A stretch of 16,735 bases of DNA from an uncultured Prevotella sp. (lineage in GTDB: Bacteria; Bacteroidota; Bacteroidia; Bacteroidales; Bacteroidaceae): contig CALBYK010000273.1 of NCBI GenBank assembly GCA_937889855.1, forward strand, positions 1-16,735, given 5' to 3'. Below are positions 1 to 9,039 of this stretch, piece after piece. The translations under genes and the position numbers were made by a program. How positions within the stretch are numbered: position 1 is the first letter of the stretch; each line of letters opens with the position of its first letter. The notes under the pieces were generated by a model. That model was not told where the DNA came from, did no database searches, and saw nothing but the letters and a program-made list of their open reading frames with translations.

Positions 1-2138
1 CGTTTGACGGATGCGGACATGTGATAGGCGACATTGTGCTGTATGACGGAGCTCTGTTCGGGTATGTGGAGGGCACGGTGAAGAACCTTGGCGTAATCAA
101 TTCGTGGCTCGGCTACACTAAAAACTCAAGAAAAGGAGTGATTGTGGACCAGCTTAACGATCGCGGTCTGCTCACCGACTGCTACGTGGGCGGCAATATA
201 TCGGTCTACTTTGGCAGCAACGCAGGGAAAAAATACCTTGGCCCGCTGTGTGCCTTTGCCAAGGGAACAATCAGCAACTGCTATTTTAAGGGCAAAATAA
301 AAGTGGAGGAAGACGACAACTCAGGCTCCATCAATATAGGCGGAATAGCGGGCGACAATTCTTTTAGTACGATAAATGACAGTTATGCGTCGTTCACAGT
401 TGAGAAAGAGGCTTCTTTCCCTGTTTCGATATATGGCATCAAATGCGAGAATGATCTCTTCGCTAAAGTAAGGAACTGCTACTCTGTGTGTGACGGCGCG
501 AAAAGCGCGGAAACGGAGTATACCGACTATGCACTGAACGGAAAGAGATGCGACAGCGACAGCGAGGTACTTGCTGACTACGAATACACCGCCACAAGTG
601 CATGGATGAAGGGAGCTTACCGCCCCGTGCTACGAAATGCGTGCCATTATGAGGTTACGGCTGCCGACGGATCGGATGATGTCGTCTTTCTCGATGCCAT
701 TCCTCAGAGGGACGACAAGAACCTGACTAACGACATATTCCACTACTCTACAAAGGACGGCGACAAAGACGACAGATACCTTTGGGAACAGCCCAACCTT
801 GCCATCTACGACACCAAAGACAAGATAGAGTATATCCTCAACTGCACGCTCGTTCCCGACAAGCCGTTAGTCTACAAGGCGAAGGAGAGCTGCAAGCCTA
901 AGAAGGTGAGCATGAACATGCACTATCCGCTCGCAATCGTCAAGGATGGTTTTAATACCGAAAAGCAAACCGCCCAGCATTATTACATGCTCTGTCTGCC
1001 AGGCTCTGTGTCGCGGGGTGATTTGCCTTCAGGAAGCCGTCTCCTTGTGTGCGGCAAGGTGCAGGACGGCGAGAGCTGCAAGACCATCAACGCCGCAGAG
1101 GTGACAGAGGTGCCGGGCGGCGTGCCGTTCATCATGTATCTGCCGAATGTAGAGATTGGCCAGACTCTCGACATCGTGATGCGCTCTGAAATGGCGGTGG
1201 AGCCTAAGAGGTCAATCACTGTCGATGGAGTGGAGCGTGAGCTTGGCCTTCAAGGCACGTTCATCGGGGGCGAGTCTGCCGTTGGGCAATATTATGTTGC
1301 CGAGGGTGCCGACGAGACAATCCTTAAGCCACTCACTTCTACAGCAAGCACGCTGATGCCTTTCAGTGCCAATGTGGCCGACAACAGCGGCTATGTGAAG
1401 CTGGTAGACTTCCTGATGCTTGACGAGACGAGCGACGAGACCGACCGGATTCTGAAGGAGAGCTGCGAATACGGCTCAGAGAACAAGGTGCTGTTGAAGC
1501 GCGCACTTCGTGTCAATGCATGGAACACCCTCTGTCTGCCGTTTGACATGTCTGAGGCGGAGATAGCCGAAGTGTTCGGCGAAGGCACCAAACTGGAGCG
1601 CCTGAGTGGTGTTGACGTGACTGACGACGGTTGCACGCTTAGGTTCAACACCAAGTATCCGGATATCCAAGCAGGTGTGTGCTATCTCATAAAGCCGACA
1701 AAGGAATCCGAATTTCCGATACTGTCACGACGCAAAATTGTAGACTGGGTGCATGACAATCAGTTCGACGTAACCATCGACGGCATGCCTGCCGTTGTCA
1801 AGTTCTGCGGCACGTATGGTCGCAAGATGCTCGGCGAGGGCGAGGAGGATGAGTTCTTCACACAGGACAACACAATTTATCATGTCGCCGACGGCCAGCA
1901 GATTGTTATGGACGGTTTCCGCTGCTACATCACCGCCTCGGAGAAAATTGTGGACGAAATGTCCAATGCCCGTATGGTGCACGGCGACGGCTCGACAACG
2001 AACCTGACGCTTGTGGAGGTGGGCTCTACTGCCGACGGCCAGCAGCGCATATACGACCTGCAGGGCATTGAACGGCAGGCAACCGGCACGCAGCCACACG
2101 GCGTCTACATCAAGGGCGGACGCAAGTATGTAAAATGA
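1..2138 (+). CDS. Large secreted GLUG/beta-helix-like repeat protein, 5'-truncated by window edge (paralogue 1)
   Basis: The reading frame is already open at position 3 and encodes FDGCGHVIG, matching the FDGRGHVISG segment in the middle of the two complete paralogues in this window. The gene therefore begins upstream, and the GTG at 21 is an internal valine. What remains is the end of the second GLUG/beta-helix-like module (up to about nt 640, with C-Y repeats such as DCYVGG, NCYFKG and NCYSVC). Next come a TAADGSD linker near nt 660, a first LCLPG module near nt 990, a second module opening WNTLCLPFDM near nt 1520, and the terminal tail RIYDLQG...GVYIKGGRKYVK. Such a tail in Bacteroidales resembles a type IX secretion C-terminal signal, so export to the surface is inferred. 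The beta-helix part is clearly more diverged from paralogues 2 and 3 than the C-terminal half. The next gene starts 15 bases downstream with no terminator between, so they are probably co-transcribed. Biochemical function is unknown. Confidence 0.85.
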   Translation, partial: FDGCGHVIGDIVLYDGALFGYVEGTVKNLGVINSWLGYTKNSRKGVIVDQLNDRGLLTDCYVGGNISVYFGSNAGKKYLGPLCAFAKGTISNCYFKGKIKVEEDDNSGSINIGGIAGDNSFSTINDSYASFTVEKEASFPVSIYGIKCENDLFAKVRNCYSVCDGAKSAETEYTDYALNGKRCDSDSEVLADYEYTATSAWMKGAYRPVLRNACHYEVTAADGSDDVVFLDAIPQRDDKNLTNDIFHYSTKDGDKDDRYLWEQPNLAIYDTKDKIEYILNCTLVPDKPLVYKAKESCKPKKVSMNMHYPLAIVKDGFNTEKQTAQHYYMLCLPGSVSRGDLPSGSRLLVCGKVQDGESCKTINAAEVTEVPGGVPFIMYLPNVEIGQTLDIVMRSEMAVEPKRSITVDGVERELGLQGTFIGGESAVGQYYVAEGADETILKPLTSTASTLMPFSANVADNSGYVKLVDFLMLDETSDETDRILKESCEYGSENKVLLKRALRVNAWNTLCLPFDMSEAEIAEVFGEGTKLERLSGVDVTDDGCTLRFNTKYPDIQAGVCYLIKPTKESEFPILSRRKIVDWVHDNQFDVTIDGMPAVVKFCGTYGRKMLGEGEEDEFFTQDNTIYHVADGQQIVMDGFRCYITASEKIVDEMSNARMVHGDGSTTNLTLVEVGSTADGQQRIYDLQGIERQATGTQPHGVYIKGGRKYVK
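1984..2020 (+). repeat. 37-base segment identical between paralogues 1 and 2 (copy in paralogue 1)
   Basis: The run is identical to 5731-5767 near the 3' end of paralogue 2. It encodes the GSTTNLTLVEV stretch just before the conserved tail. Paralogue 3 differs at several bases here (it encodes TDLRLVEV), so in this segment paralogues 1 and 2 are the closer pair. Confidence 0.85.
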
Positions 2139-2153
2139 TAAACAAAATATAAT

Positions 2154-5100
2154 ATGCGGAACAAAAATTTATTAATTAGAATTGTCATGTGCATGTTCGC
2201 ATGGCTTTTCTGTCTGCAACCGTCATCGGCTGCAGACACCTGGAGCTATCCCAAGGCGGAGCCCGACCACAACCTTGGAGGCGGCAATGGTTATATTAAT
2301 AATCCTTATCTCATAAAGACTGCGCAGCAGCTTGCCGACTTTGCCTGGTTGGTGAACCACGGTTATAGCTTCGACGACAGACATGTGGCACTTGTTGCCG
2401 ACATCAATCTCAACGACATCACCTTTGACGAAAACGACAAGCCTACCAATCTTGGCAGTCTGAAGGCGTGGACTAATATCGGTGACTACAACTTCTGGGG
2501 TAACGACTATTTCTCCGGATATTTTGACGGGCGTGGCCATACAATCAGCGGACTGTACATCGATACAGCCAGCGACACTTATACCGGGTTGTTTGGCTGT
2601 GTCATTGGTATAGTGCGTAATGTGAACATTAAGGACAGCTATATGTCGGGCAAAAAGGTGAACGACGCTTCGGGCTTCTTGGTGGGCTACATGGCGCATT
2701 CGCTGATATCCAACTGCCATATATCCAACAGCCATATAGACATCACCACCGATGGCAGCACCAATATTGGCGGCATCGCCGGCCAGGGAAGCGGCGACGG
2801 CAAGACTGTAGAGTCGAGCACCTTTAGCGGCACAATAAAAGTGCATCATGAATCCGGTACCGTCTTTGTGGCGGGAATAATGGGACTTGGCGCTCCGACA
2901 CTCAACAACTGCCGTGTTGACGGACAGATGACGCTTAGCTCTGTCAATTCTGGTTCTACAGATGAAGTCTATGCCAACGGACTGTGCTATGAGGCTGCCG
3001 ACATAACTGGCTGTGTGAACAACCTCAATTTCAAGCTGCTAACCGAAAATGGCTTTGGAACACTCCATAAGCTGGATCTGAACACGCTGTGCAACAACGC
3101 GCATAACGTTTGCCAATCGGCCAATTTAGGCAATGTAAGCATTGTCAGTACGGATGGCTGGGAAGGCATAGTGGGCAACATATGGAATGTTGATTTGGTT
3201 AAGGACTGTGCCTTCTATGGCAGCTTCCGTGGCAGTAACCTCAAATACTCAACTACCGGCAAGATAACGTTCTACTATTTGGGAGAAATGTATGGCTACA
3301 TTTCCGATTCCGAAAATAACGTGTTCCTTTGTAAGGATGGCTACACTTTCGACTCCAGCGATACGAATCGTTTTGATCGTAAGATTATTAATCTAAAGCC
3401 TGGTGAGGCTTATAGAGGTGTATATGCTTATCCGGAAAACCAGCTGAATACCGACGATTTCTTCTCGGAAATAAACAAACCATCCACCACTATGTATGTG
3501 TGGGGAAAGATGAAGGGACGTGGCGATTTCCTGGACGGCTGTCCGCTGCCCGTGGCGTGTGGCGGTGTTATTGACGTCGACTTAAAGGGCGAGGGAACCG
3601 AGGAGAGCCCTTGGCTCATCGGTTCGGAGGCAGAGCTGCGCAAGCTGGCTGATGATGTGAACGGAGGCAAAGTCGAAACTAACGGCAAGTTTTTCGCTCT
3701 TACCGCCGACATCGACATGACCAACAGCGAGACATTCGAACCTATCGGCAACAGTAAGAGCCTTCCTTTCCGTGGCACCTTCGACGGACGGGGACATGTC
3801 ATATCGGGCATCAAAATCAAGAATCTTGGAATGTTCGGGTATGGAAGCAAATGTACGCTGAAGCGGCTTGCGGTAGTCGGAGCAGAATTCGAGGATACCA
3901 GTCTTGACAAATGCGCGGTGCTGCTGGGACAGACTGTAGATAATTATGGTAATGAAGTGGATGACTGCTATGTAGGCGGTGACATCAAGATATCTGCCGA
4001 CCAGTTTAGCGTGGCAGGCATCATAGGCTCTGACATTTGCGCTCGTATATACAACTGCTATTTCAAGGGCCGTTTCATTGTCAACTCGAAAAACTCCGCC
4101 AAGAACTCGCTGTGCGGTATTCTCAGCGGGGAAGGACATATGTCTTTTATCGAGAATTGCTATGCGTCGTTTTCTGTTGTCGCGCCAGATGATATGGATA
4201 TCGACATAGCCGGCATAAGCAACAGTGTGTCAGTTCATGCGAAAAACAACTATTCCGTGTGTGGTCAGATAAACCAGCATGGAGATAAAGCGGAATATGA
4301 TGAAGCTATAAACGGCAAGATATGCAATAATGACAGCGAGATATTCGCCGACTACGAATTACCGTCAGATAGCCCGTGGCTGAAAGGCGTGTTCCGCCCT
4401 GTGCTTAAAGATACGAAACTCTATGTGGCAACGGCTGCCGACGGCTCCGACACGGAGGTCTACTACGACGCCGTCGCGATGACAGACAGCAACGCCCCGT
4501 CAAACGACATCTGCCACTATACCCTCAAGGATGGTGAGGAAAGCGACAAGCTGCTGTGGGCTCTGCCCAACCTTGCCATATATAACCCCGCTGACAAGTC
4601 GGAATACATCATCAACTGCACGCTCGCCCCGTCGAAGCCGTTCAACTACACCACTAAGGAGAGCTGCAAGGCAAAGGCTGTGAACGTGAACATGCGCTAT
4701 CCGCTCGCCCTCGAGACCGGCAAGATGTACTATCCGCTCTGCCTTCCCGGCACCGTGAAAAGCGATGATATGCCGTCAGGCGCATTCCTGTATATCGGCG
4801 GCGAGGTGAAGGATGACGGCAACGGCAACCGGTACATGAACATTGTACAGGCCGACTCCGTGGCAGCTGGCATACCTTTCGTGGCATACATACCAAACCC
4901 GACTGCTGGTGAAACTATTTTCATCCCGATGCGCTCGCGCATGGCTCTGGAACCGCTGAAGAGTATCACCGACGGCGAGAATACCCAGAACTTCGCACTC
5001 GTCGGTACGTACAAGGGCGGGAACGTGAGCGATGTTTGCAACAGCCTCTTAGAGAGCGACGGCAAGGTGTACCTCGCCAAGGTCGCAGGCGAACAGGCAT

Positions 5101-5882
5101 TGTCTCCATTCACGGCATACCTTGAGAATGAGGAAAAGGTGGAACTGTGCAACTATGTGCTGCTTGACGAGACGAGCAACGAGACCGCTAAGGTGCTCGA
5201 CGGCAGAGACGGCATCACGTCGAGTGTGATGCTGGAGCGCACGCTGCGGGCCGACGGATGGAACACCATATGCCTGCCGTTTGACATGACGGTAGAAGAG
5301 GTGGCGGCCACATTTGGAGAGGGTACTAAAATTGAGGAATTGGGCTATATGAGCACAAGCACTGACGGTATCACGTTCCATTTCGCAGCCCCCTCTTATG
5401 GTATCGTGCACAGCGGCTATGCCTATCTGATAAAACCTGCCAAAAGCGGCAATCACTATGTCATACCGAGTCGCAAGCTCAGCAACACTCTCACACCAGT
5501 GCCTAATACCGTAAATATTGACGGCACGATATACACTATAAGTCTTTGCGGCACTTACGCACGCAAGGTGCTCGGCACGGGTGAGGACGCCCTGGATGAG
5601 TACTTCATCCAGAACAACAAAATCATGCATGTTGCCGACGGTCAGCAGATTGCCATGAACGGTTTCCGTGGCTATATCACTGCCAATGAGGCTGCCGCCA
5701 AGGTGCTTTCCAAGGCACGCATCATGCACAGCGACGGCTCGACAACGAACCTGACGCTTGTGGAGGTAGGCTCTGCTGCCGACGGCAAGCAGCGCATATA
5801 CGACCTGCAGGGCATTGAGCATAGCTCCGATTCGCAGCAGCGCGGTGTCTACATCAAGGGCGGACGCAAGTATGTGAAGTGA
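2154..5882 (+). CDS. Large secreted GLUG/beta-helix-like repeat protein (paralogue 2, complete)
   Basis: The product is 1242 aa. Residues 1-26 form a signal peptide (basic start, hydrophobic core, cleavage likely after PSSA). Module 1 begins near residue 42 with NPYLIKTAQQLADFAWLVN, followed by FDGRGHTISGLY near 123. Module 2 repeats the plan from about 479 with ESPWLIGSEAELRKLADDVN, then LTADIDM and FDGRGHVISGIKI near 543. This is the pattern of GLUG-type repeats, which are predicted to coil into a right-handed beta-helix. A TAADGSD linker lies near 760. Two related modules follow, opening YYPLCLPG (about 857) and WNTICLPFDM (about 1036). The protein ends in IYDLQG...GVYIKGGRKYVK, a tail like those of type IX secretion cargo in Bacteroidales. 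The start is fixed by the signal peptide and by paralogue 3, whose start lies in a similar ATAATATG context. It follows paralogue 1 by 15 bases, and a hairpin follows its stop. Adhesion or glycan binding is plausible, but no catalytic motif is visible and function is unassigned. Confidence 0.9.
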   Translation: MRNKNLLIRIVMCMFAWLFCLQPSSAADTWSYPKAEPDHNLGGGNGYINNPYLIKTAQQLADFAWLVNHGYSFDDRHVALVADINLNDITFDENDKPTNLGSLKAWTNIGDYNFWGNDYFSGYFDGRGHTISGLYIDTASDTYTGLFGCVIGIVRNVNIKDSYMSGKKVNDASGFLVGYMAHSLISNCHISNSHIDITTDGSTNIGGIAGQGSGDGKTVESSTFSGTIKVHHESGTVFVAGIMGLGAPTLNNCRVDGQMTLSSVNSGSTDEVYANGLCYEAADITGCVNNLNFKLLTENGFGTLHKLDLNTLCNNAHNVCQSANLGNVSIVSTDGWEGIVGNIWNVDLVKDCAFYGSFRGSNLKYSTTGKITFYYLGEMYGYISDSENNVFLCKDGYTFDSSDTNRFDRKIINLKPGEAYRGVYAYPENQLNTDDFFSEINKPSTTMYVWGKMKGRGDFLDGCPLPVACGGVIDVDLKGEGTEESPWLIGSEAELRKLADDVNGGKVETNGKFFALTADIDMTNSETFEPIGNSKSLPFRGTFDGRGHVISGIKIKNLGMFGYGSKCTLKRLAVVGAEFEDTSLDKCAVLLGQTVDNYGNEVDDCYVGGDIKISADQFSVAGIIGSDICARIYNCYFKGRFIVNSKNSAKNSLCGILSGEGHMSFIENCYASFSVVAPDDMDIDIAGISNSVSVHAKNNYSVCGQINQHGDKAEYDEAINGKICNNDSEIFADYELPSDSPWLKGVFRPVLKDTKLYVATAADGSDTEVYYDAVAMTDSNAPSNDICHYTLKDGEESDKLLWALPNLAIYNPADKSEYIINCTLAPSKPFNYTTKESCKAKAVNVNMRYPLALETGKMYYPLCLPGTVKSDDMPSGAFLYIGGEVKDDGNGNRYMNIVQADSVAAGIPFVAYIPNPTAGETIFIPMRSRMALEPLKSITDGENTQNFALVGTYKGGNVSDVCNSLLESDGKVYLAKVAGEQALSPFTAYLENEEKVELCNYVLLDETSNETAKVLDGRDGITSSVMLERTLRADGWNTICLPFDMTVEEVAATFGEGTKIEELGYMSTSTDGITFHFAAPSYGIVHSGYAYLIKPAKSGNHYVIPSRKLSNTLTPVPNTVNIDGTIYTISLCGTYARKVLGTGEDALDEYFIQNNKIMHVADGQQIAMNGFRGYITANEAAAKVLSKARIMHSDGSTTNLTLVEVGSAADGKQRIYDLQGIEHSSDSQQRGVYIKGGRKYVK
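2184..2218 (+). repeat. Copy A of a 35-base identical segment in the signal-peptide coding region
   Basis: This run is base-for-base identical to 12762-12796 in paralogue 3. It encodes VMCMFAWLFCLQ of the signal peptide. The flanking codons, including the first few of each gene, differ, so identity is patchy rather than uniform along the duplicated genes. Confidence 0.9.
2968..3031 (+). repeat. Copy A of a 64-base identical segment shared by paralogues 2 and 3
   Basis: These 64 bases are identical to 13546-13609, including all third codon positions. They encode YANGLCYEAADITGCVNNLN in module 1. Sequence on either side has many synonymous and amino-acid changes, which points to recent local exchange or strong local constraint. 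Confidence 0.9.
5731..5767 (+). repeat. 37-base segment identical between paralogues 1 and 2 (copy in paralogue 2)
   Basis: Partner of 1984-2020. It lies immediately upstream of the conserved C-terminal tail coding region and encodes GSTTNLTLVEV. Confidence 0.85.
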
Positions 5883-5896
5883 AAATAAAAATTTTT

Positions 5897-5940
5897 ATAG
5901 GTCGTGTAGGTCGTGTAAAACCTCTACGACCTATTTTATT
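5897..5940 (+). terminator. Probable intrinsic terminator after paralogue 2
   Basis: The left arm ATAGGTCGT (5897-5905) pairs perfectly with ACGACCTAT (5926-5934). The stem continues inward for up to five more positions with one wobble and one mismatch, and a T-rich run (TTTTATT) follows. The left arm contains a tandem direct repeat, AGGTCGTGT twice (5899-5907 and 5908-5916), so two pairing registers are possible. It lies 15 bases past the stop codon and ends the paralogue 1-2 transcription unit. Confidence 0.75.
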
Positions 5941-6073
5941 TATACTCATCCGACATTTCAAGCGGATACTGCAACCTGCATTACAAATATAAAGAGTCAT
6001 TTCGGCATGCAATTGTGTGTTACCGTTCTTTAGCCTGATTGTCAATGCTTGTTAAACCTAATGAAGCGCTGTC

Positions 6074-6096
6074 GTAACACGCGGGATATAACTTTG
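6074..6096 (+). promoter_or_regulatory. Promoter of the TonB-dependent receptor with shared GTAACACGC element
   Basis: TAACTTTG at 6089-6096 is a perfect match to the Bacteroidetes -7 consensus TAnnTTTG, and places the transcript start about 25 bases ahead of the ATG at 6128. No TTTG-type -33 box is seen at the usual spacing. Instead GTAACACGC occupies 6074-6082, six bases upstream of the -7 box. The same element with the same spacing stands before the lipoprotein gene at 9308. Both leaders also carry ATATAAGTT further downstream (6109-6117 here). A shared activator or alternative sigma factor is inferred. Confidence 0.7.
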
Positions 6097-6127
6097 CAAT
6101 TGTAAAGAATATAAGTTTGACAGGCAA

Positions 6128-8986
6128 ATGAATAAACGTATTTGTAGGATGACCCTCGCAGCCTTCGTGCTGCTCAATACAACTTCGCCTGCCTTTGCGC
6201 AGCAGCTCAAAGGCAGTGTGATAGACAGCAAATCCAAGGAGACACTCATCGGGGCTGTGGTGACGGTAGGCGGCAGCAGTGTCAAGGCCGTGACCGACAT
6301 CGACGGCCGTTTTGAGCTGAAAGGACTGAAGAATGGTACTTACACGCTATATATAAATTATGTAGGCTACAAGACCAAACGAATTGACGGGGTTCGGGTG
6401 ACGGACGCACCAGCTGAGGATGACTTGAGCATCGCGATGCTTCCCGACGAACAGCAACTGAAGGAGGTCGTGGTGACTGCCGTGGAGCGCCGCTCGACAG
6501 ACGCGGCAATGGTGCAGGCGGCCAAGAGCAGTCCCGTCATAGTGAGCAACGTGTCGGCACAGGAGATAAGCCGCACGCAGGACTCCAACGCGGGTGAGGT
6601 GATACGCCGTGTGCCGGGCGTAAGTCTCATCGACGACAAGTTTGTGATGGTGCGCGGACTGTCGCAGCGTTACAACAACGTGTGGGTGAACGGCGGTGCG
6701 GTGCCTTCGAGCGAGGCCGACTCACGGGCGTTCTCGTTCGACATCATCCCGAGTTCGCAGATAGACAACCTCACCATCGTCAAGTCGCCCTCGGCAGAGT
6801 ATCCTGCCGACTATTCCGGCGGCTTCATCATTGTCAACACTAAAGAAATACCTGCTGAAAACAATCTGACCTTTTCCATCGGTGGCAACTGGAACACATC
6901 GTCAGCGTTCCGGCGCTTCAGCTATGCCAACGGTTCCGCCACCGATTTTCTTGGATTCGACAACGGACTGCGCAGTATGCACGGCGGCATCAACGCCACG
7001 TTGCGCCCTCTGCTCGGTGCCGACGGAAATAAGGTGGGCGACAATCTATACAGTCTGCGCGACAACTCGCTCAACAACGACTGGCAGGTGAGGAGCCGCC
7101 GACCGCTTGGCGACCTGAAGCTCGCCGCAAGTCTTGCCCACCGCTGGAACCTCGGCGGCCGCACGCTCGGACTGCTCGCCGCCCTTAACTACACCAACGA
7201 GTACCGCACGTATACCGATATGGAGAACAATCTCTTTGGCATATATGATGCCATGAACGACCGCTCCAACTATCTGCGCCACTCCACAGACGACCAGTAT
7301 AATAATAATGTGAGGCTCGGGGCAATGCTCAACCTCACATACCTCTCAAAGGACGGCAACCATAAATACCAACTCAAAAACATTTTCAACCAACTGTCCA
7401 ACAACCGCTACACATGGCGCGAGGGAGTAGACGCACAGTCTAACCAAGAACACAGTGCCGAATACTACTACCGCTCGCGCACCACCTATAACGGTCAGCT
7501 AACAGGAAAGCATACCTTCACTGGCGATGCCCTTGACTGGAGTGTCGGGTATGCGTATGCCAACCGCCGTCTGCCTGACCGTAGGCGATACCTTCTCAAC
7601 GATATGCAGACTCCCGGCGATATTGCCTTGCATACCGGCAACGACATATCACGCGAATGGACTCAGCTCGATGAGCACATCTTCTCTGTCGGAGTGAACG
7701 ACAAGCACTCGTTTGACTTCTCCGGCTGGCAACCAAGTTTGCAGGTGGGCGGCTACGGCGAGTACCGCACGCGCCAATATCAGACACGCTCGTTCTACTA
7801 CCAGTGGAACCCGTCGACGAACACTCTTCCAGCCGACTTCCAGCACATCGACATCACCCAGTTGTTGAGCGACAGCCAGTATATGGGTGCCGACCGTCTG
7901 TATCTGTTCGAGCAGCAGCAGATGCGCAACAACTACCGTGGACACAACACTCTCGGCGCAGGCTACCTCTCGCTCTCGCTGCCATTCGGACAGCTCGGCA
8001 TACATGCCGGGGTGCGCTTCGAGCACAACGACATGGAGCTAATATCCAACACACGTGACTACGAGAAGAGCGAGACGAGCCGCCATTACCGCACTGATGA
8101 CCTCTTCCCCTCGGTCAACGCCACATATAAGTTCAACGACCTCCACCAGTTGCGCCTGTCCTACGGACGCAGCATCAACCGTCCGGAATTCCGCGAGGTG
8201 TCATCGTCGGTGTTCTACGACTTCGACCTTGCCAGCGACGTGCACCTCGTGGTGAGAAACACCAAGTCGTGGGGCAACACCGAGCTGCGCAACTGCTACG
8301 TAGACAACATCGCCCTGCGCTACGAGTTCTATCCCTCGCGCGGAGAGACAGTGTCGCTCGCCGCCTTCTACAAGAACTTCGATTCGCCGATAGAGTGGAC
8401 CTACACCGTGGCTGGAGGTACCAACCTCATCTACTCTTACAAGAATGCCAAGAGTGCCGTCAACTACGGCTTGGAGCTTGACATACGCAAGGATCTCTCG
8501 TTCATCGGACTGCGCAACTTCAGCTGGTCGTTCAATGGGGCTTTGATAAAGAGCAAAGTGAAGTTTGAGAAAGGCTCTAAGGAAGAGAACCGCCCGATGC
8601 AGGGACAGTCGCCCTACCTCGTGAACACTGGTATATTCTACAAAAATGAGCCCCTGCGGCTCGATGTGGCGTTGCTCTACAACCGCATAGGCAAGCGCAT
8701 AATAGGCGTGGGCCGCAGCGAGGGCAGCTCGGCAAGCGACGACAACGCCCGCGTGCCGCACAGCTACGAGATGCCGCGCAACACCATCGACTTCTCCGTT
8801 GGCAAGAAGTGGGGCAAGCACTGGGAGATGAAGCTCAATGTGCGCGACCTGCTCGCCGAGAAAGTATACTACAAGCAGTTTGCCAAGGCCGCCTACTCCG
8901 ACGGCACACGCCGAGAGATAGAGGAAGTGTCGCGCTGCTACAAGCCAGGAAGGAATATTGGGGTGCAGGTGGTGTACAAGTTGTAA
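6128..8986 (+). CDS. TonB-dependent outer-membrane receptor with CarboxypepD_reg-like N-terminal domain
   Basis: The 952-aa product begins with a signal peptide cleaved about residue 24 (PAFA before QQLKG). A CarboxypepD_reg-like beta-sandwich follows (about 26-105: GSVIDSKSKETLIGAVV, DIDGRFELKGL, YVGYKT). The plug domain spans roughly 128-245 and includes EVIRRVPGVSL, VMVRGLSQRYNNVW and SPSAEYPADYSGGFIIV, which are hallmarks of TonB-dependent receptors. The rest is a beta-barrel rich in aromatic and Asn residues, with LRLSYGRSINRPEFRE near 675 and a final strand GVQVVYKL. Length is normal for the family. It would import a scarce ligand across the outer membrane using TonB energy. No SusD follows; a surface lipoprotein gene lies downstream behind a matching promoter, so the two probably act together. 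The ligand cannot be read from the sequence. Confidence 0.93.
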   Translation: MNKRICRMTLAAFVLLNTTSPAFAQQLKGSVIDSKSKETLIGAVVTVGGSSVKAVTDIDGRFELKGLKNGTYTLYINYVGYKTKRIDGVRVTDAPAEDDLSIAMLPDEQQLKEVVVTAVERRSTDAAMVQAAKSSPVIVSNVSAQEISRTQDSNAGEVIRRVPGVSLIDDKFVMVRGLSQRYNNVWVNGGAVPSSEADSRAFSFDIIPSSQIDNLTIVKSPSAEYPADYSGGFIIVNTKEIPAENNLTFSIGGNWNTSSAFRRFSYANGSATDFLGFDNGLRSMHGGINATLRPLLGADGNKVGDNLYSLRDNSLNNDWQVRSRRPLGDLKLAASLAHRWNLGGRTLGLLAALNYTNEYRTYTDMENNLFGIYDAMNDRSNYLRHSTDDQYNNNVRLGAMLNLTYLSKDGNHKYQLKNIFNQLSNNRYTWREGVDAQSNQEHSAEYYYRSRTTYNGQLTGKHTFTGDALDWSVGYAYANRRLPDRRRYLLNDMQTPGDIALHTGNDISREWTQLDEHIFSVGVNDKHSFDFSGWQPSLQVGGYGEYRTRQYQTRSFYYQWNPSTNTLPADFQHIDITQLLSDSQYMGADRLYLFEQQQMRNNYRGHNTLGAGYLSLSLPFGQLGIHAGVRFEHNDMELISNTRDYEKSETSRHYRTDDLFPSVNATYKFNDLHQLRLSYGRSINRPEFREVSSSVFYDFDLASDVHLVVRNTKSWGNTELRNCYVDNIALRYEFYPSRGETVSLAAFYKNFDSPIEWTYTVAGGTNLIYSYKNAKSAVNYGLELDIRKDLSFIGLRNFSWSFNGALIKSKVKFEKGSKEENRPMQGQSPYLVNTGIFYKNEPLRLDVALLYNRIGKRIIGVGRSEGSSASDDNARVPHSYEMPRNTIDFSVGKKWGKHWEMKLNVRDLLAEKVYYKQFAKAAYSDGTRREIEEVSRCYKPGRNIGVQVVYKL

Positions 8987-9039
8987 GCCAGGAGCGTACC
9001 CCCCCTACACGGAAGTTTTGCCGTAAGTACATTTTTGGT

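Noticed and set aside
21..23. GTG start at 21 for the first gene
   Set aside because: The frame is open from position 3 and the codons before 21 (FDGCGH) align with the interior of the paralogues, so this is an internal valine of a gene cut by the window edge.
5854..6045. 63-codon minus-strand frame between paralogue 2 and the receptor
   Set aside because: It crosses the terminator hairpin and the conserved tail-coding region in antisense, with no recognisable features.
8999..9005. C7 homopolymer as a phase-variation tract
   Set aside because: It lies after the receptor stop codon and outside any coding frame or promoter, so slippage would not switch a gene.
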